From positions 1-64,000 of the forward strand of contig NZ_LOBC01000013.1 in assembly GCF_001583695.1 (NCBI RefSeq): a DNA stretch of 64,000 nucleotides, written 5' to 3'. The notes below the pieces were generated by a model that had not been told where the DNA came from, searched no databases, and was given only the letters and a program-made list of their open reading frames with translations. This document shows, in pieces, positions 1 through 8,238 of the stretch. Each line of letters opens with the position of its first letter. Position 1 is the first letter of the stretch. The translations under genes were made by a program, and so were the position numbers. The DNA comes from Bacillus wiedmannii. Lineage in GTDB: Bacteria; Bacillota; Bacilli; Bacillales; Bacillaceae_G.

Positions 1-153
1 CCCGCGTTAACGGACAGTAAAACTCCCACCTCAAAATTCAGTTGGAGCAAAGAAGTTAGGTGGGAGATCAACTGTCCGTAAACGTCCGATTGGTTCAACT
101 AATAATCAGTGGGGGATGTACAACCCCCCCACTGATTAAAGTTTCACTTTATG
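1..153 (+). repeat. Dispersed bcr-type intergenic repeat, copy A
   Basis: Structured repeat. An outer stem CGGACAGT (11-18) pairs with ACTGTCCG (71-78) and encloses CTCCCACCT (23-31) paired with AGGTGGGAG (58-66). A second hairpin pairs AATCAGTGGGGG (104-115) with the C-run and ACTGATT ending at 137. It closes with AAAGTTTCACTTTATG (138-153). Related copies lie near 22563, 33141, 37585 and 40039, all in the same orientation. Dispersed repeats called bcr are known in the B. cereus group; assignment to a numbered family is not possible here. The left end may extend beyond the window. Confidence 0.85.
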
Positions 154-307
154 TTTAAAGGGATTTTTCATATGTAATCGAATACTTATAATTAGACATT
201 TTTAGCATGAAAAATTTGTATGAATAAGAGGAGGGATGTCAGAAATAAAAGATTAGTAGAAGTTTATCAATAAAAGTTTGAATTTTCAGTTTAAAGGAGG
301 GGTATGA

Positions 308-1753
308 TTGGAGCTAGTTATTATATTATTAGCACTTAGTTTACTTATGTTTGTAGCATATAGAGGGTTTTCTGTTATTTTATTTGCACCGATATTTGCA
401 TTATTTGCGGTATTTTTAACAGAGCCTAGTTTTGTATTACCTTTCTTTTCGAATATCTTTATGGAGAAAATGGTAGGTTTTATTAAACTATATTTCCCTG
501 TATTTTTACTTGGGGCAATATTTGGAAAAGTAGTAGAAATGTCAGGAATTGCAGACTCGATTGCAAAGACAATTATAGAGTTAGTTGGTGAAAAACGTAC
601 GATTTTAGCGATTGTATTAATGGGTGCTATTTTAACGTATAGTGGCGTTAGTGTGTACGTAGTAGTGTTTGCTGTATATCCGTTCGCAGCTAAGCTGTTT
701 CGACAAGCGAATATTCCGAAGCGTTTAATCCCTGGAACGATTGTACTTGGAGCGGTCACATTTACAATGGATGCGCTACCTGGATCACCACAAATTCAAA
801 ACGTAATACCTACAACATTTTTTAAAACGGACATTTATGCTGCGCCGATACTGGGTATTGTAGGGGCAATTTTTGTACTGACGTTAGGATTACTATATTT
901 AGAGAGTAGACGTAAGAAGGCGAAGGCAGCAGGAGAAGGGTATTTTGGTTTTAACGATGGGGATACTGAAATGGCAGCTTCTTTGCAAGTGCAAGTAGAA
1001 CAAAAAGATATGCCATTACTGAAAAGCATTGAAATTACAAGAGTTCAGCAAGTGATTGCTTTTATACCACTTATTTTAGTAGGTGTAATGAATAAAGTTT
1101 TTACTATTATGATACCGAAGTGGTATCCGAATGGTTTTGATTTTTCTGCAATTGGCATGAAAGCATTTGGAAAAGTAGAATTAAGTGCAGTAGTTGGAAT
1201 TTGGTCAGTAGAATTAGCACTTATTATAGGTATTGTAACAACGTTATTATTATATTGGAAACGAGTAGTAACAGGATTTCAAGCTGGATTGAATACAAGT
1301 ATTGGTGGAGCGTTACTTGCAACGATGAATACAGGAGCTGAGTTTGGATTCGGTGGTGTCATTGCAGCACTTCCAGGATTCGCGATTATGAGAGATGGTA
1401 TTTCTGCCACATTCACAAATCCTCTAGTGAATGGAGCAGTAACGACAAATATTTTAGCCGGTATTACAGGCTCTGCATCAGGAGGAATGGGAATTGTTTT
1501 AAGTGCGATGGGAGATAAGTTTATTGCAACGGCTAATCAATTTGATATTCCATTAGAAGTAATGCACCGTATCGTGTCAATGGCATCGGGAGGAATGGAT
1601 ACATTACCACATAACGGAGCTATTATTACTATTCTTACAGTAACAGGTTTAACACATAAACAGTCATATAAAGATATATTTGCTATTACAATTTTGAAAA
1701 CGGTTGCTGTATTTTTAGTAATTGCATTCTATACTGCAACAGGAATTTATTAA
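308..1753 (+). CDS. GntP-family organic acid permease
   Basis: A 481-aa polytopic membrane protein, hydrophobic throughout with about 11-12 predicted transmembrane segments and one longer charged cytoplasmic loop around residues 200-235. Conserved GntP-type Gly-rich stretches are visible, such as FGGVIAALPGF and GSASGGMGIV. GntP-family members import gluconate or related hydroxy acids by proton symport; the substrate cannot be read from sequence. The start is TTG at 308, seven bases after the strong AAAGGAGGGG at 292-301; the ATG at 304 is in another frame and too close. It sits 52 bp before an iron-dependent alcohol dehydrogenase with no terminator between, so the pair probably imports and oxidises a hydroxy acid. 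Confidence 0.85.
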   Translation: MELVIILLALSLLMFVAYRGFSVILFAPIFALFAVFLTEPSFVLPFFSNIFMEKMVGFIKLYFPVFLLGAIFGKVVEMSGIADSIAKTIIELVGEKRTILAIVLMGAILTYSGVSVYVVVFAVYPFAAKLFRQANIPKRLIPGTIVLGAVTFTMDALPGSPQIQNVIPTTFFKTDIYAAPILGIVGAIFVLTLGLLYLESRRKKAKAAGEGYFGFNDGDTEMAASLQVQVEQKDMPLLKSIEITRVQQVIAFIPLILVGVMNKVFTIMIPKWYPNGFDFSAIGMKAFGKVELSAVVGIWSVELALIIGIVTTLLLYWKRVVTGFQAGLNTSIGGALLATMNTGAEFGFGGVIAALPGFAIMRDGISATFTNPLVNGAVTTNILAGITGSASGGMGIVLSAMGDKFIATANQFDIPLEVMHRIVSMASGGMDTLPHNGAIITILTVTGLTHKQSYKDIFAITILKTVAVFLVIAFYTATGIY

Positions 1754-1805
1754 GTCGATATTTTATAAACTAAAACATTAATTAGGGTAAGAAGGGGTGG
1801 GGTAC

Positions 1806-3008
1806 TTGCAAGAAGTTGCTGAGTTTCGTATGCCGAAGTCCGTATTATATGGAAGAAATTCGCTAGAAAAGCTGGGGGAACAATCTAAGAAGTTGGGGAA
1901 AAGAGCGTTTATAGTTACGGATACAATTATGGAGAATTTAGGATATGTTGAGAGGTGTATGCAACAATTAAATACGAAAGGTATTACTGTTATTACATAT
2001 AATAAAGTAAATGCTGAGCCTACAAATATACACGTGTTAGAAGCGTTAACTATTTGTAAAGAAGGAAAGTGTGATTTTATTATTGGTATTGGTGGTGGAA
2101 GTTGTATTGATGCGGCGAAAGCAGTTGCGGTGTTATATACAAATGGTGGAGAAGTGGAAGATTATGTCCAAAAAGATATGGAAATAGACAAAGATCCGCT
2201 ACCACTAATTGCAATCCCAACAACTTCTGGTACTGGATCGGAAGTAACAAGTGTAGCAGTAATTACGAATAAACGAACAGATGTAAAAATGATGATGAAG
2301 CATCCAAATTTCACACCGCAAGTAGCGATTATTGACCCAATTTTAACGCGTTCGGTACCACCTCATATTACAGCGGCAACAGGGATAGATGCATTATGTC
2401 ATGCAGTCGAAGCATATATTTCTAAAGTTTCACAATCGCTTACCGATGTACTTGCACTTTCCGCTATTGAAAGTATTATGAAATATTTACGTAGTGCATA
2501 TGAAGATAGAGAGAATATGGAGGCAAGAGAAGCGATGATGATTGCTTCTTTACAAGCTGGAATCGCATTTTCAAATGCATCTGTTACGTTAGTTCATGGA
2601 ATGTCAAGGCCGGTAGGAGCGTTATTTCATGTACCACATGGTATATCGAATGCAATACTATTACCTACAGTTTTAGAATATACAAAAGTTAGTGCAGTAA
2701 AAAGACTAGCGGATATTGGTCGTTGTTTAAATAAAGATTTGTATTCCTATTGTGATGAAGAAGTAGCCGACTACACGCTGGGAGAAATAAAAAAACTTTG
2801 TTTTGATCTTCGTATTCCAAATTTAAAAGAATACGGAATTGGTGAGGTTGAATTTGAAAAAGCTATTTCTAAAATGGCATCAGATGCAATTGAAAGTGGA
2901 AGTCCAGCAAATAATCCACGTGTGCCATCATATGATGAAATTAAACAGTTGTATCGAGAATGTTTTCATTATCAATATGAAGATTCTATAAAAACATTCG
3001 GTAATTAA
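1806..3008 (+). CDS. Iron-containing alcohol dehydrogenase (family III)
   Basis: NAD(P)-dependent oxidoreductase of the Fe-ADH family, about 400 aa, the usual family length. It shows the nucleotide-binding GIGGGSCIDAAKA, the PTTSGTGSEVT motif, and the metal-binding region GIDALCHAVEAY followed by HGMSRPVGALFHVPHG, whose histidines ligate the metal. The open frame begins at GTG 1797, but that codon overlaps the Shine-Dalgarno AAGAAGGGG (1790-1797), so TTG at 1806 is preferred. It lies directly behind a GntP-type permease in one apparent operon and is followed by a strong terminator. The genuine substrate (hydroxybutyrate-like acid, diol or simple alcohol) is unknown; the permease argues for a hydroxy acid. 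Confidence 0.85.
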   Translation: MQEVAEFRMPKSVLYGRNSLEKLGEQSKKLGKRAFIVTDTIMENLGYVERCMQQLNTKGITVITYNKVNAEPTNIHVLEALTICKEGKCDFIIGIGGGSCIDAAKAVAVLYTNGGEVEDYVQKDMEIDKDPLPLIAIPTTSGTGSEVTSVAVITNKRTDVKMMMKHPNFTPQVAIIDPILTRSVPPHITAATGIDALCHAVEAYISKVSQSLTDVLALSAIESIMKYLRSAYEDRENMEAREAMMIASLQAGIAFSNASVTLVHGMSRPVGALFHVPHGISNAILLPTVLEYTKVSAVKRLADIGRCLNKDLYSYCDEEVADYTLGEIKKLCFDLRIPNLKEYGIGEVEFEKAISKMASDAIESGSPANNPRVPSYDEIKQLYRECFHYQYEDSIKTFGN

Positions 3009-3046
3009 TTTCAGAATATTCTTATAAAATTTCCTTGGAAATAGTT

Positions 3047-3087
3047 AAAACAAGACTTTATATTATAAACGTAAAGTCTTGTTTTAT
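3047..3087 (+). terminator. Rho-independent terminator after Fe-ADH
   Basis: AAACAAGACTTTA pairs with TAAAGTCTTGTTT around an AT-rich loop and runs into T-rich sequence. Confidence 0.9.
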
Positions 3088-3156
3088 TATGTATAATATA
3101 CATAATAAAATGTTGTGATTATTTTTGAAAAACAGTATAAGGTGGGTGTTTGTGTA

Positions 3157-3855
3157 ATGAAAACAATAGGTTTAATTGGTGGTATGAGTTGGGAATCAAC
3201 TTCTGAATATTATCGAATCATAAATGAAGAAATAAAAGAGAGATTAGGAGGGTTACATTCAGCAAAATGTATGATTAATAGTGTGGACTTTGAAGAGATT
3301 GAGCGATTCCAGTCTAACGGAAATTGGAATGGAGCGGGAGAAGTATTAGGGAATGCAGCATATTCGTTACAGAGGGGAGGAGCAGATTTTATAATTATTT
3401 GCACAAATACAATGCATAAAGTAGTTGAGAAAATAAAGGAGAATATTCATATTCCAGTCTTACATATCGCTGATGCAACTGCGAAAGAAATTAAAAGGAA
3501 AGATATTCAAAGGGTTGGTTTGCTTGGAACTAAATATACAATGGAGCAAGATTTTTATAAGTTACGCATAGAAGAGAATCATATAAAAGTAATGGTTCCA
3601 TCAGAAAAGGATAGAGATAAAATAAATGAAGTAATATATAAAGAATTGTGTTTAGGAAAGATAACATCCCAATCTAGAGAGTATTATAAAAGAGTTATAG
3701 AAGAGTTAGTAAAAGAAGGGGCACAAGGAATCATATTAGGTTGTACAGAAATAGGGTTATTAATAAAACAGGAAGACATATCCATTCCGGTATTTGACAC
3801 AACTTATATACATGCAGTTGAAGCAGTTAATTTCGCTTTACAAAATAGATTATAA
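3157..3855 (+). CDS. Aspartate/glutamate racemase family protein
   Basis: A 232-aa member of the Asp/Glu racemase superfamily (RacD/YgeA type), which interconverts L- and D-amino acids with two cysteines and no cofactor. The N-terminus MKTIGLIGGMSWEST is diagnostic; the two catalytic Cys are in ICTNTMHK (about residue 82) and LGCTEIGL (about 193). The longest frame begins at GTG 3115, but AAGGTGGG at 3139-3146 places the start at ATG 3157. It stands alone after a terminator. A D-amino acid aminotransferase at 30460 could share a D-amino acid pool, but there is no local linkage. Confidence 0.9.
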   Translation: MKTIGLIGGMSWESTSEYYRIINEEIKERLGGLHSAKCMINSVDFEEIERFQSNGNWNGAGEVLGNAAYSLQRGGADFIIICTNTMHKVVEKIKENIHIPVLHIADATAKEIKRKDIQRVGLLGTKYTMEQDFYKLRIEENHIKVMVPSEKDRDKINEVIYKELCLGKITSQSREYYKRVIEELVKEGAQGIILGCTEIGLLIKQEDISIPVFDTTYIHAVEAVNFALQNRL

Positions 3856-3942
3856 TTATATTATGTAACCTAGTTCAAGTTTGTGGAAAACATTCAGAAA
3901 ATATTTTATAATGTAAGTGGTTACAATTGAGGGGGAATGCGT

Positions 3943-4416
3943 ATGTTTTCAGTTCAACCAATCGCATTTGTACATAATGAAAGAAAGGAAATAAAAGATG
4001 ATGAGTGGGGAGAAGTAAGATCCTGTATTACTGTAACTGAAATGTATACAGAGGAAAGTATACAAGGGATTGAAGATTTTTCTCATATTGAAGTTGTTTT
4101 TTATTTTCATAAAGTAACTGATGAACAAATTCAATATTTTGCTAGACATCCTAGAAATAATAATGATTATCCTAAAGTAGGCATTTTTGCACAGCGCGGG
4201 AAAAATCGTCCGAATCGCATAGGAGCAACAATTGTAAAGGTGATCAAAAGAGAAGGTAAATCAATTATTGTTGAGGGGTTAGATGCTATTGATGGCACAC
4301 CTATATTGGATATAAAGCCGATAATGAAAGAGTTTATGCCGAAAGAAGAAATTGTACAGCCTAAATGGGCAACGGATATAATGAGACAGTATTGGAAGGG
4401 GAATGGAGTAAAATGA
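3943..4416 (+). CDS. TrmO/TsaA-domain tRNA methyltransferase-like protein
   Basis: A 157-aa protein made only of the TrmO (YaeB/TsaA) beta-barrel domain. E. coli TrmO methylates N6 of t6A37 in some tRNAs with SAM. The signature region, about residues 75-95, holds GIFAQRGKNRPNRIGATIV, matching the family pattern of an Arg-containing segment followed by RPNxIG. E. coli TrmO is longer (a C-terminal extension is absent), so this is the short form and its exact target is uncertain. ATG 3943 is preferred over ATG 3937 because GAGGGGG (3929-3935) is six or seven bases upstream. The stop overlaps the start of the next gene (ATGA), so the two are translationally coupled. Confidence 0.8.
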   Translation: MFSVQPIAFVHNERKEIKDDEWGEVRSCITVTEMYTEESIQGIEDFSHIEVVFYFHKVTDEQIQYFARHPRNNNDYPKVGIFAQRGKNRPNRIGATIVKVIKREGKSIIVEGLDAIDGTPILDIKPIMKEFMPKEEIVQPKWATDIMRQYWKGNGVK

Positions 4417-4853
4417 GAATATATGAGGCAACAATTGCAGATTTAGATGGACTAGCATCAGTTTTTAATAACTATCGTATGTTTTATAGACAAGATTCCG
4501 ATTTAGAAGGAGCAAAAGTATTTTTGCGAAGTCGAATCGAGAGAAAAGAATCCGTTATTTTTGTTGCAGTTGAAGACGGCAAATATATTGGCTTCACACA
4601 ATTATATCCATCATTTTCTTCCATTTCGATGAAAGAATTATGGATTTTAAATGATTTATTTGTACAAGCAACTAAGCGCGGGGCAGGAACAGGTAAAAAA
4701 TTATTAGAAGCTGCTAAAGAATTTGCATTAGAAAATGGTGCAAAAGGTGTAAAATTACAAACGGAGATTGATAATTTATCAGCACAGCGATTATATGCTG
4801 AAAATGGTTATTTGAGAGATAATCGTTATTTTCATTATGAATTAACGTTTTAA
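4413..4853 (+). CDS. GNAT-family N-acetyltransferase
   Basis: A 146-aa GNAT fold acetyl-CoA transferase. Motif A is seen as LNDLFVQATKRGAGTGKKLL (about residues 76-95; the R-x-x-G-x-G/A acetyl-CoA loop is modified to RGAGTGK). The ending LQTEIDNLSAQRLYAENGY is typical of the family. Start ATG 4413 overlaps the TGA of the upstream TrmO-like gene and follows GGAG (4405-4408). The substrate is unknown. Coupling to a tRNA modification gene is suggestive only. A terminator follows directly. Confidence 0.85.
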   Translation: MRIYEATIADLDGLASVFNNYRMFYRQDSDLEGAKVFLRSRIERKESVIFVAVEDGKYIGFTQLYPSFSSISMKELWILNDLFVQATKRGAGTGKKLLEAAKEFALENGAKGVKLQTEIDNLSAQRLYAENGYLRDNRYFHYELTF

Positions 4854-4867
4854 AAAAATATAAGATT

Positions 4868-4905
4868 AAAAGAGACGTTTTCATTGTGAAAACGTCTCTT
4901 TTAAT
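4868..4905. terminator. Bidirectional terminator between GNAT and HAD genes
   Basis: Fifteen-base perfect stem, AAAAGAGACGTTTTC with GAAAACGTCTCTTTT, loop ATTGT. A/T runs on both sides let it serve the two convergent genes. Confidence 0.9.
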
Positions 4906-4910
4906 TTGTA

Positions 4911-5438
4911 TTATAGTTGATTTAAAATCCAATTTGTAGCATCTTCAAAGTTTTCTGCAATGTAGTTTGGTTCAATATGTGCCCATTTGTCTCGGTACGT
5001 ATGTAAAGCATCATATCCAGCGCCTGTTCGAACTAATATCGTTGTCGCATGTACTGTTGCGCCTGCAACGATATCAGTCCAGCGATCACCAATTACAGCG
5101 CATTTTTTTAAATCAAGCCCATGTTTTTCAGCTGCTTGCAGCAGCATACCTGTACTTGGTTTACGGCATTCACAACCATCACCGTGTTTGTGAGGACATA
5201 CGTAAATATCATCAAAGCCGAAACCTATTAATTCTTGTGCAAAATCAGCTACAGTTGCTATCCCATCCGCGATACCTGGCTGATTTGTGAAAGAGAAAAT
5301 TTTTATATTTTGAGATTTTAGTTTTTGCAGAGCTGCTTTTGTAAAAGGAAATAATGTAAAAGATCCGGGGTAATGTATTGTAGTGTCACCACCAATTGTA
5401 CCGTCACGATCAATAAAAATTGCTTCGATGTTTGTCAT
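4911..5438 (-). CDS. HAD-IIIA phosphatase, GmhB/histidinol-phosphatase-like
   Basis: A 175-aa HAD-superfamily phosphatase. Motif I is FIDRDGTIGG (about residues 8-17, nucleophile Asp and acid Asp), motif II is FSFTNQPG, and motif III/IV is IGDRWTDIVAGA. The Cys/His cluster CPHKHGDGCECRKP (about 101-114) is the zinc-binding loop characteristic of GmhB-like heptose-bisphosphatases and HisB-N. As no heptose pathway is nearby, the true substrate is unknown; a general sugar-phosphate or histidinol-phosphate role is possible. Downstream of a divergent/convergent arrangement, it is followed on its strand by the terminator at 4868 and preceded by a GNAT gene 29 bp away, likely cotranscribed. Confidence 0.85.
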   Translation of the reverse strand: MTNIEAIFIDRDGTIGGDTTIHYPGSFTLFPFTKAALQKLKSQNIKIFSFTNQPGIADGIATVADFAQELIGFGFDDIYVCPHKHGDGCECRKPSTGMLLQAAEKHGLDLKKCAVIGDRWTDIVAGATVHATTILVRTGAGYDALHTYRDKWAHIEPNYIAENFEDATNWILNQL

Positions 5439-5467
5439 AGTTATAGTCCTTTCAATTAAAAAGTAGT

Positions 5468-5899
5468 TTAAAAATGTTTTACAAATCGATATCCATTTAC
5501 TTCATATCCTAATTTTTTGTAAAAAGGATGTGCCTCTACTCTTTTTGTTCCACTGACTAGCCATGTGCCGATACAATTATGTGTCTTTGCTAATTGCTCC
5601 GCATAATCCATTAATATTTGTCCAATGCCTTTCCGTCGTATTGTAGAATCAACACTAATAATTGAAATCTCTCCATAACGAGTTACATCTTCTAAATTTT
5701 CACGTATACGAAACCCAAGTAATCCACATATGGTTTCTTCTTCCTCATAAACATATAAAAAATCAAACGGACTCATTTGTACGAATTGCAATCGGTTGTT
5801 CATATCTTCATAGGAAATAGAGGAACCCTTTAATTCTGTTGTTAAAGAACAAAGTGCATCTATATCGCCTATCGTAGCTTCACGAATTTGAAAAGACAT
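5468..5899 (-). CDS. GNAT-family N-acetyltransferase
   Basis: A 143-aa GNAT enzyme: IREATIGDIDALCSL at the N-terminus is the typical beta1-alpha1, and EISIISVDSTIRRKGIGQILMDYAE is interrupted here by describing it as motif A with the acetyl-CoA loop RRKGIG near residue 95. The C-terminal HPFYKKLGYEVNG is typical. The frame opens at GTG 5908, but GGAG lies against that codon, so ATG 5899 is preferred. It is probably the first gene of a two-gene unit with the HAD phosphatase downstream. Substrate unknown. Confidence 0.85.
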   Translation of the reverse strand: MSFQIREATIGDIDALCSLTTELKGSSISYEDMNNRLQFVQMSPFDFLYVYEEEETICGLLGFRIRENLEDVTRYGEISIISVDSTIRRKGIGQILMDYAEQLAKTHNCIGTWLVSGTKRVEAHPFYKKLGYEVNGYRFVKHF

Positions 5900-6052
5900 A
5901 TAATCCACTCCAATAAAATGTAATCAAACATTAAATATTCTGTTAAAAAGTATGTATTCCTGCAACGAAAATAAATATTTTATAATGATATATAGATAGT
6001 TATATGTTATTCTTTTCCTTGATTGTATTGGAAATGGAAAGAAGGGGAATGT

Positions 6053-6763
6053 ATGTTAGAAGTGAATATCCGCTCTGCCGGATATGATATAGGAGAAAAG
6101 ACAATTCATGATATTGCCTTTTCAATTGAAAAAGGTGAATTAGTTGCACTTATTGGTGCGAATGGTGCTGGGAAGAGTACGACGATTAAAACGATGCTCG
6201 GTTTACTTGTAAATATGACTGGTGAAATATCATTTGGTGAAAAGAAAAATCCTTATGCATACGTGCCGGAACACCCGACATATTATGATTATTTGACGCT
6301 TTGGGAACATATCGAACTATTAATGGCTGCTCGCGAGAATGAGGTAGGAAGCTGGGAAAGAAAAGCAGAAGAGTTATTACATATGTTTCGAATGGATAAA
6401 CATAAACATGAGTATTTATCAAAGTTTTCAAAAGGTATGAAACAAAAATCGATGCTCATTTTGGCATTTTTAACTGAACCAGATTTTTATATCATTGATG
6501 AACCTTTTATCGGTTTAGATCCAGTAGCTACGAAAGAGTTTTTAAGTTATTTATATAAAGAAAAAGAACGTGGCGCAGGAATTTTACTTTGTACGCACGT
6601 ATTAGATACAGCTGAAAGAATTTGTGAGAGATTTTTACTCATTTCACAAGGTACATTAGTCGCAGATGGACATTTAGAATCTATCCAAACGTTAGCGGAA
6701 ATGCCAGGGAGTTCATTATTAGACTGTTTTGATGTAATCGTAAGGCGTGAACAGCATGATTAA
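6053..6763 (+). CDS. ABC transporter ATP-binding protein, EcsA-like
   Basis: A 236-aa ATPase of the EcsA/bacitracin-type exporter group. Walker A GANGAGKST (about residues 35-43), a signature region SKFSKGMKQKS replacing the canonical LSGGQ, Walker B FYIIDEPFIGLD, and the H-loop histidine in LLCTHVLD are all visible. SKGMKQ is usual for EcsA-like proteins. The start is ATG 6053 with AGAAGGGG eight bases upstream; earlier in-frame codons lack a Shine-Dalgarno. It overlaps the EcsB-like permease gene. EcsAB of B. subtilis affects secretion, competence and membrane proteolysis; this pair is probably a paralogue because the hit/prsA neighbours of the main ecs operon are absent. Confidence 0.85.
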   Translation: MLEVNIRSAGYDIGEKTIHDIAFSIEKGELVALIGANGAGKSTTIKTMLGLLVNMTGEISFGEKKNPYAYVPEHPTYYDYLTLWEHIELLMAARENEVGSWERKAEELLHMFRMDKHKHEYLSKFSKGMKQKSMLILAFLTEPDFYIIDEPFIGLDPVATKEFLSYLYKEKERGAGILLCTHVLDTAERICERFLLISQGTLVADGHLESIQTLAEMPGSSLLDCFDVIVRREQHD

Positions 6764-7955
6764 ACAACAATTTTATAAAAGATTGCGCCATGAACTGGGG
6801 CGTAAATGGAAGTCCATACGTTCTATAACTGATTGGACGGTTGCACTATATATTATTATTCCTGCACTTATATTTATAGGGATTTATTATCGTTCACTAT
6901 GGATGGAAGAATTATCGATGGGAGAGACAGTTTATTTCGGATTAGGTCTACTCGCATTTTATGTGATTACATATTCTAGAGGAGTTCGCTCATTTTTTGA
7001 ACAAGCGGATAGTTTATTTTTAATTTCTTATCCCACTCACATGCAAAAGTTAATCCAGTATGGCATGACATATACGTTCATTCGAATAGCGATAACGAAT
7101 GTAGTGGTAGTAGTTGCTATGTTACCCGTGTTGATGAAAAGTATTGGAGTGGCGCAGGTACAAATCATATTATTTTGGCTATTCTTTACTGCATTTCGAT
7201 TTATGTTATCGTTGTTAACGAGATTTATTCATATACGTGTGGGGAAACGATGGCTAATATGGATTGTAAAAAATGTGATATTTTCTATAAGTCTATCCTT
7301 TTTTGGATTGAGTCTGTTTCTTATTTATAAAAATTCCTTTTATTCTATACTATGTATCGGTCTAGCAGTTTTATTAATCATCGTATTAATAAAAGAAAAA
7401 CTAAATTATAAAAATTGCTTTTTTAAAGAAGTTGAGAAAGAGAAAGAAGAAAGTATGCGCTGGACGAGTGGGATTATGCAAGTTGGTGGTCATGCGGCTA
7501 AACCGAGTAGTTCGAATAAAAAGCCGTGGATGTTTCCACGTTCTAAAAAGTTTTTAGGGAAGAAAAAAGATTCTCGTATTGTTGAATCCTTTTTAAAAGA
7601 ATTTTTCCGTACAAGTAGTGCACGAATATTTTATATTCAAATTGTATGTATAAGTACTGTAAGTATTATCATGAGTCCGAGGTGGATTGTAGCTATTATT
7701 CTTGTATTTTCTTTAGTTGCAATTTCTCGTTATGCGCGCGATTATTGGAATGAATTTACGAAAAAAATGTTTCTTCATTTATATTGTGATGAAGGAAAAT
7801 TACTACTGTTAAGATGGAAGGCAGATCGCTATTTATTACTTCCAGTACTGCTTTTGTATGGAATAGTTATACTTTCTCATTTTTATTTATTACCAGCTGT
7901 AATTGCCGGGATTATTTTTATAGTATGGATTGGTTGGATTGTATTTTTACCATAG
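6756..7955 (+). CDS. EcsB-like ABC transporter permease
   Basis: A 399-aa membrane protein with two hydrophobic clusters: several transmembrane helices in residues 30-220, a charged cytoplasmic stretch rich in K/E and S (about 220-285), then two to four helices to the end. Size and layout match EcsB (about 408 aa). The start may be GTG 6747 or ATG 6756; ATG is chosen because it overlaps the upstream stop and AAGGCG lies upstream. The partner is the EcsA-like ATPase. No third gene (EcsC) follows; a strong terminator overlaps the end. The exported substrate is unknown. Confidence 0.75.
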   Translation: MIKQQFYKRLRHELGRKWKSIRSITDWTVALYIIIPALIFIGIYYRSLWMEELSMGETVYFGLGLLAFYVITYSRGVRSFFEQADSLFLISYPTHMQKLIQYGMTYTFIRIAITNVVVVVAMLPVLMKSIGVAQVQIILFWLFFTAFRFMLSLLTRFIHIRVGKRWLIWIVKNVIFSISLSFFGLSLFLIYKNSFYSILCIGLAVLLIIVLIKEKLNYKNCFFKEVEKEKEESMRWTSGIMQVGGHAAKPSSSNKKPWMFPRSKKFLGKKKDSRIVESFLKEFFRTSSARIFYIQIVCISTVSIIMSPRWIVAIILVFSLVAISRYARDYWNEFTKKMFLHLYCDEGKLLLLRWKADRYLLLPVLLLYGIVILSHFYLLPAVIAGIIFIVWIGWIVFLP

Positions 7956-7984
7956 AAAAAGAGCCGGAAAATGGCTCTTTTTTT
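7956..7984. terminator. Bidirectional terminator, EcsB-like gene / small ORF
   Basis: AAAAAGAGCC pairs with GGCTCTTTTT around GGAAAAT, flanked by A and T runs. It serves the plus-strand permease and the minus-strand small membrane peptide. Confidence 0.9.
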
Positions 7985-8060
7985 AATCTGTTACACATTG
8001 ATAAAGGAAATATACTAAAACGAGTATGCTTGCAGCGGAATACATGACATCTAAAGTCAT
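7983..8060 (-). CDS. 25-aa single-pass membrane peptide, KdpF-like
   Basis: Small gene not covered by ordinary ORF cut-offs. It starts with ATG at 8060 on the minus strand, preceded by a near-perfect Shine-Dalgarno (TGAGGAGG, seven or eight bases upstream), and ends at TAA 7983 inside the T-run of the shared terminator. The product has 25 residues: MTLDVMYSAAS, then a hydrophobic ILVLVYFLYQ segment and CVTD. Length, one helix, and the LxxxYxLY pattern resemble KdpF, the small stabilising subunit of the Kdp potassium ATPase, but no kdpABC genes are here. It could equally be an unrelated small regulator of a membrane protein. Coding status rests on the ribosome site and composition. Confidence 0.6.
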   Translation of the reverse strand: MTLDVMYSAASILVLVYFLYQCVTD

Positions 8061-8179
8061 CTGATTGCCTCCTCATTGTTGTTGTATTTATATTGTATGA
8101 AATCTTACAATTTCATATTCAAGTGAAAAATATGTGAACGTTAACAAAATTGTAAAGTGCAAAAATTACAATCATTTTG

Positions 8180-8185
8180 TATAAT
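8180..8185 (+). promoter_or_regulatory. Probable -10 box for ypjP
   Basis: Consensus TATAAT 54 bases before the ypjP start; the -35 region at about 8157 is a poor match, so the promoter may be weak or activated. Confidence 0.45.
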
Positions 8186-8238
8186 AGAAGGTACAACCGT
8201 TATATAAAACATAATGAGTGAAAGGGGAGGGAACATAC

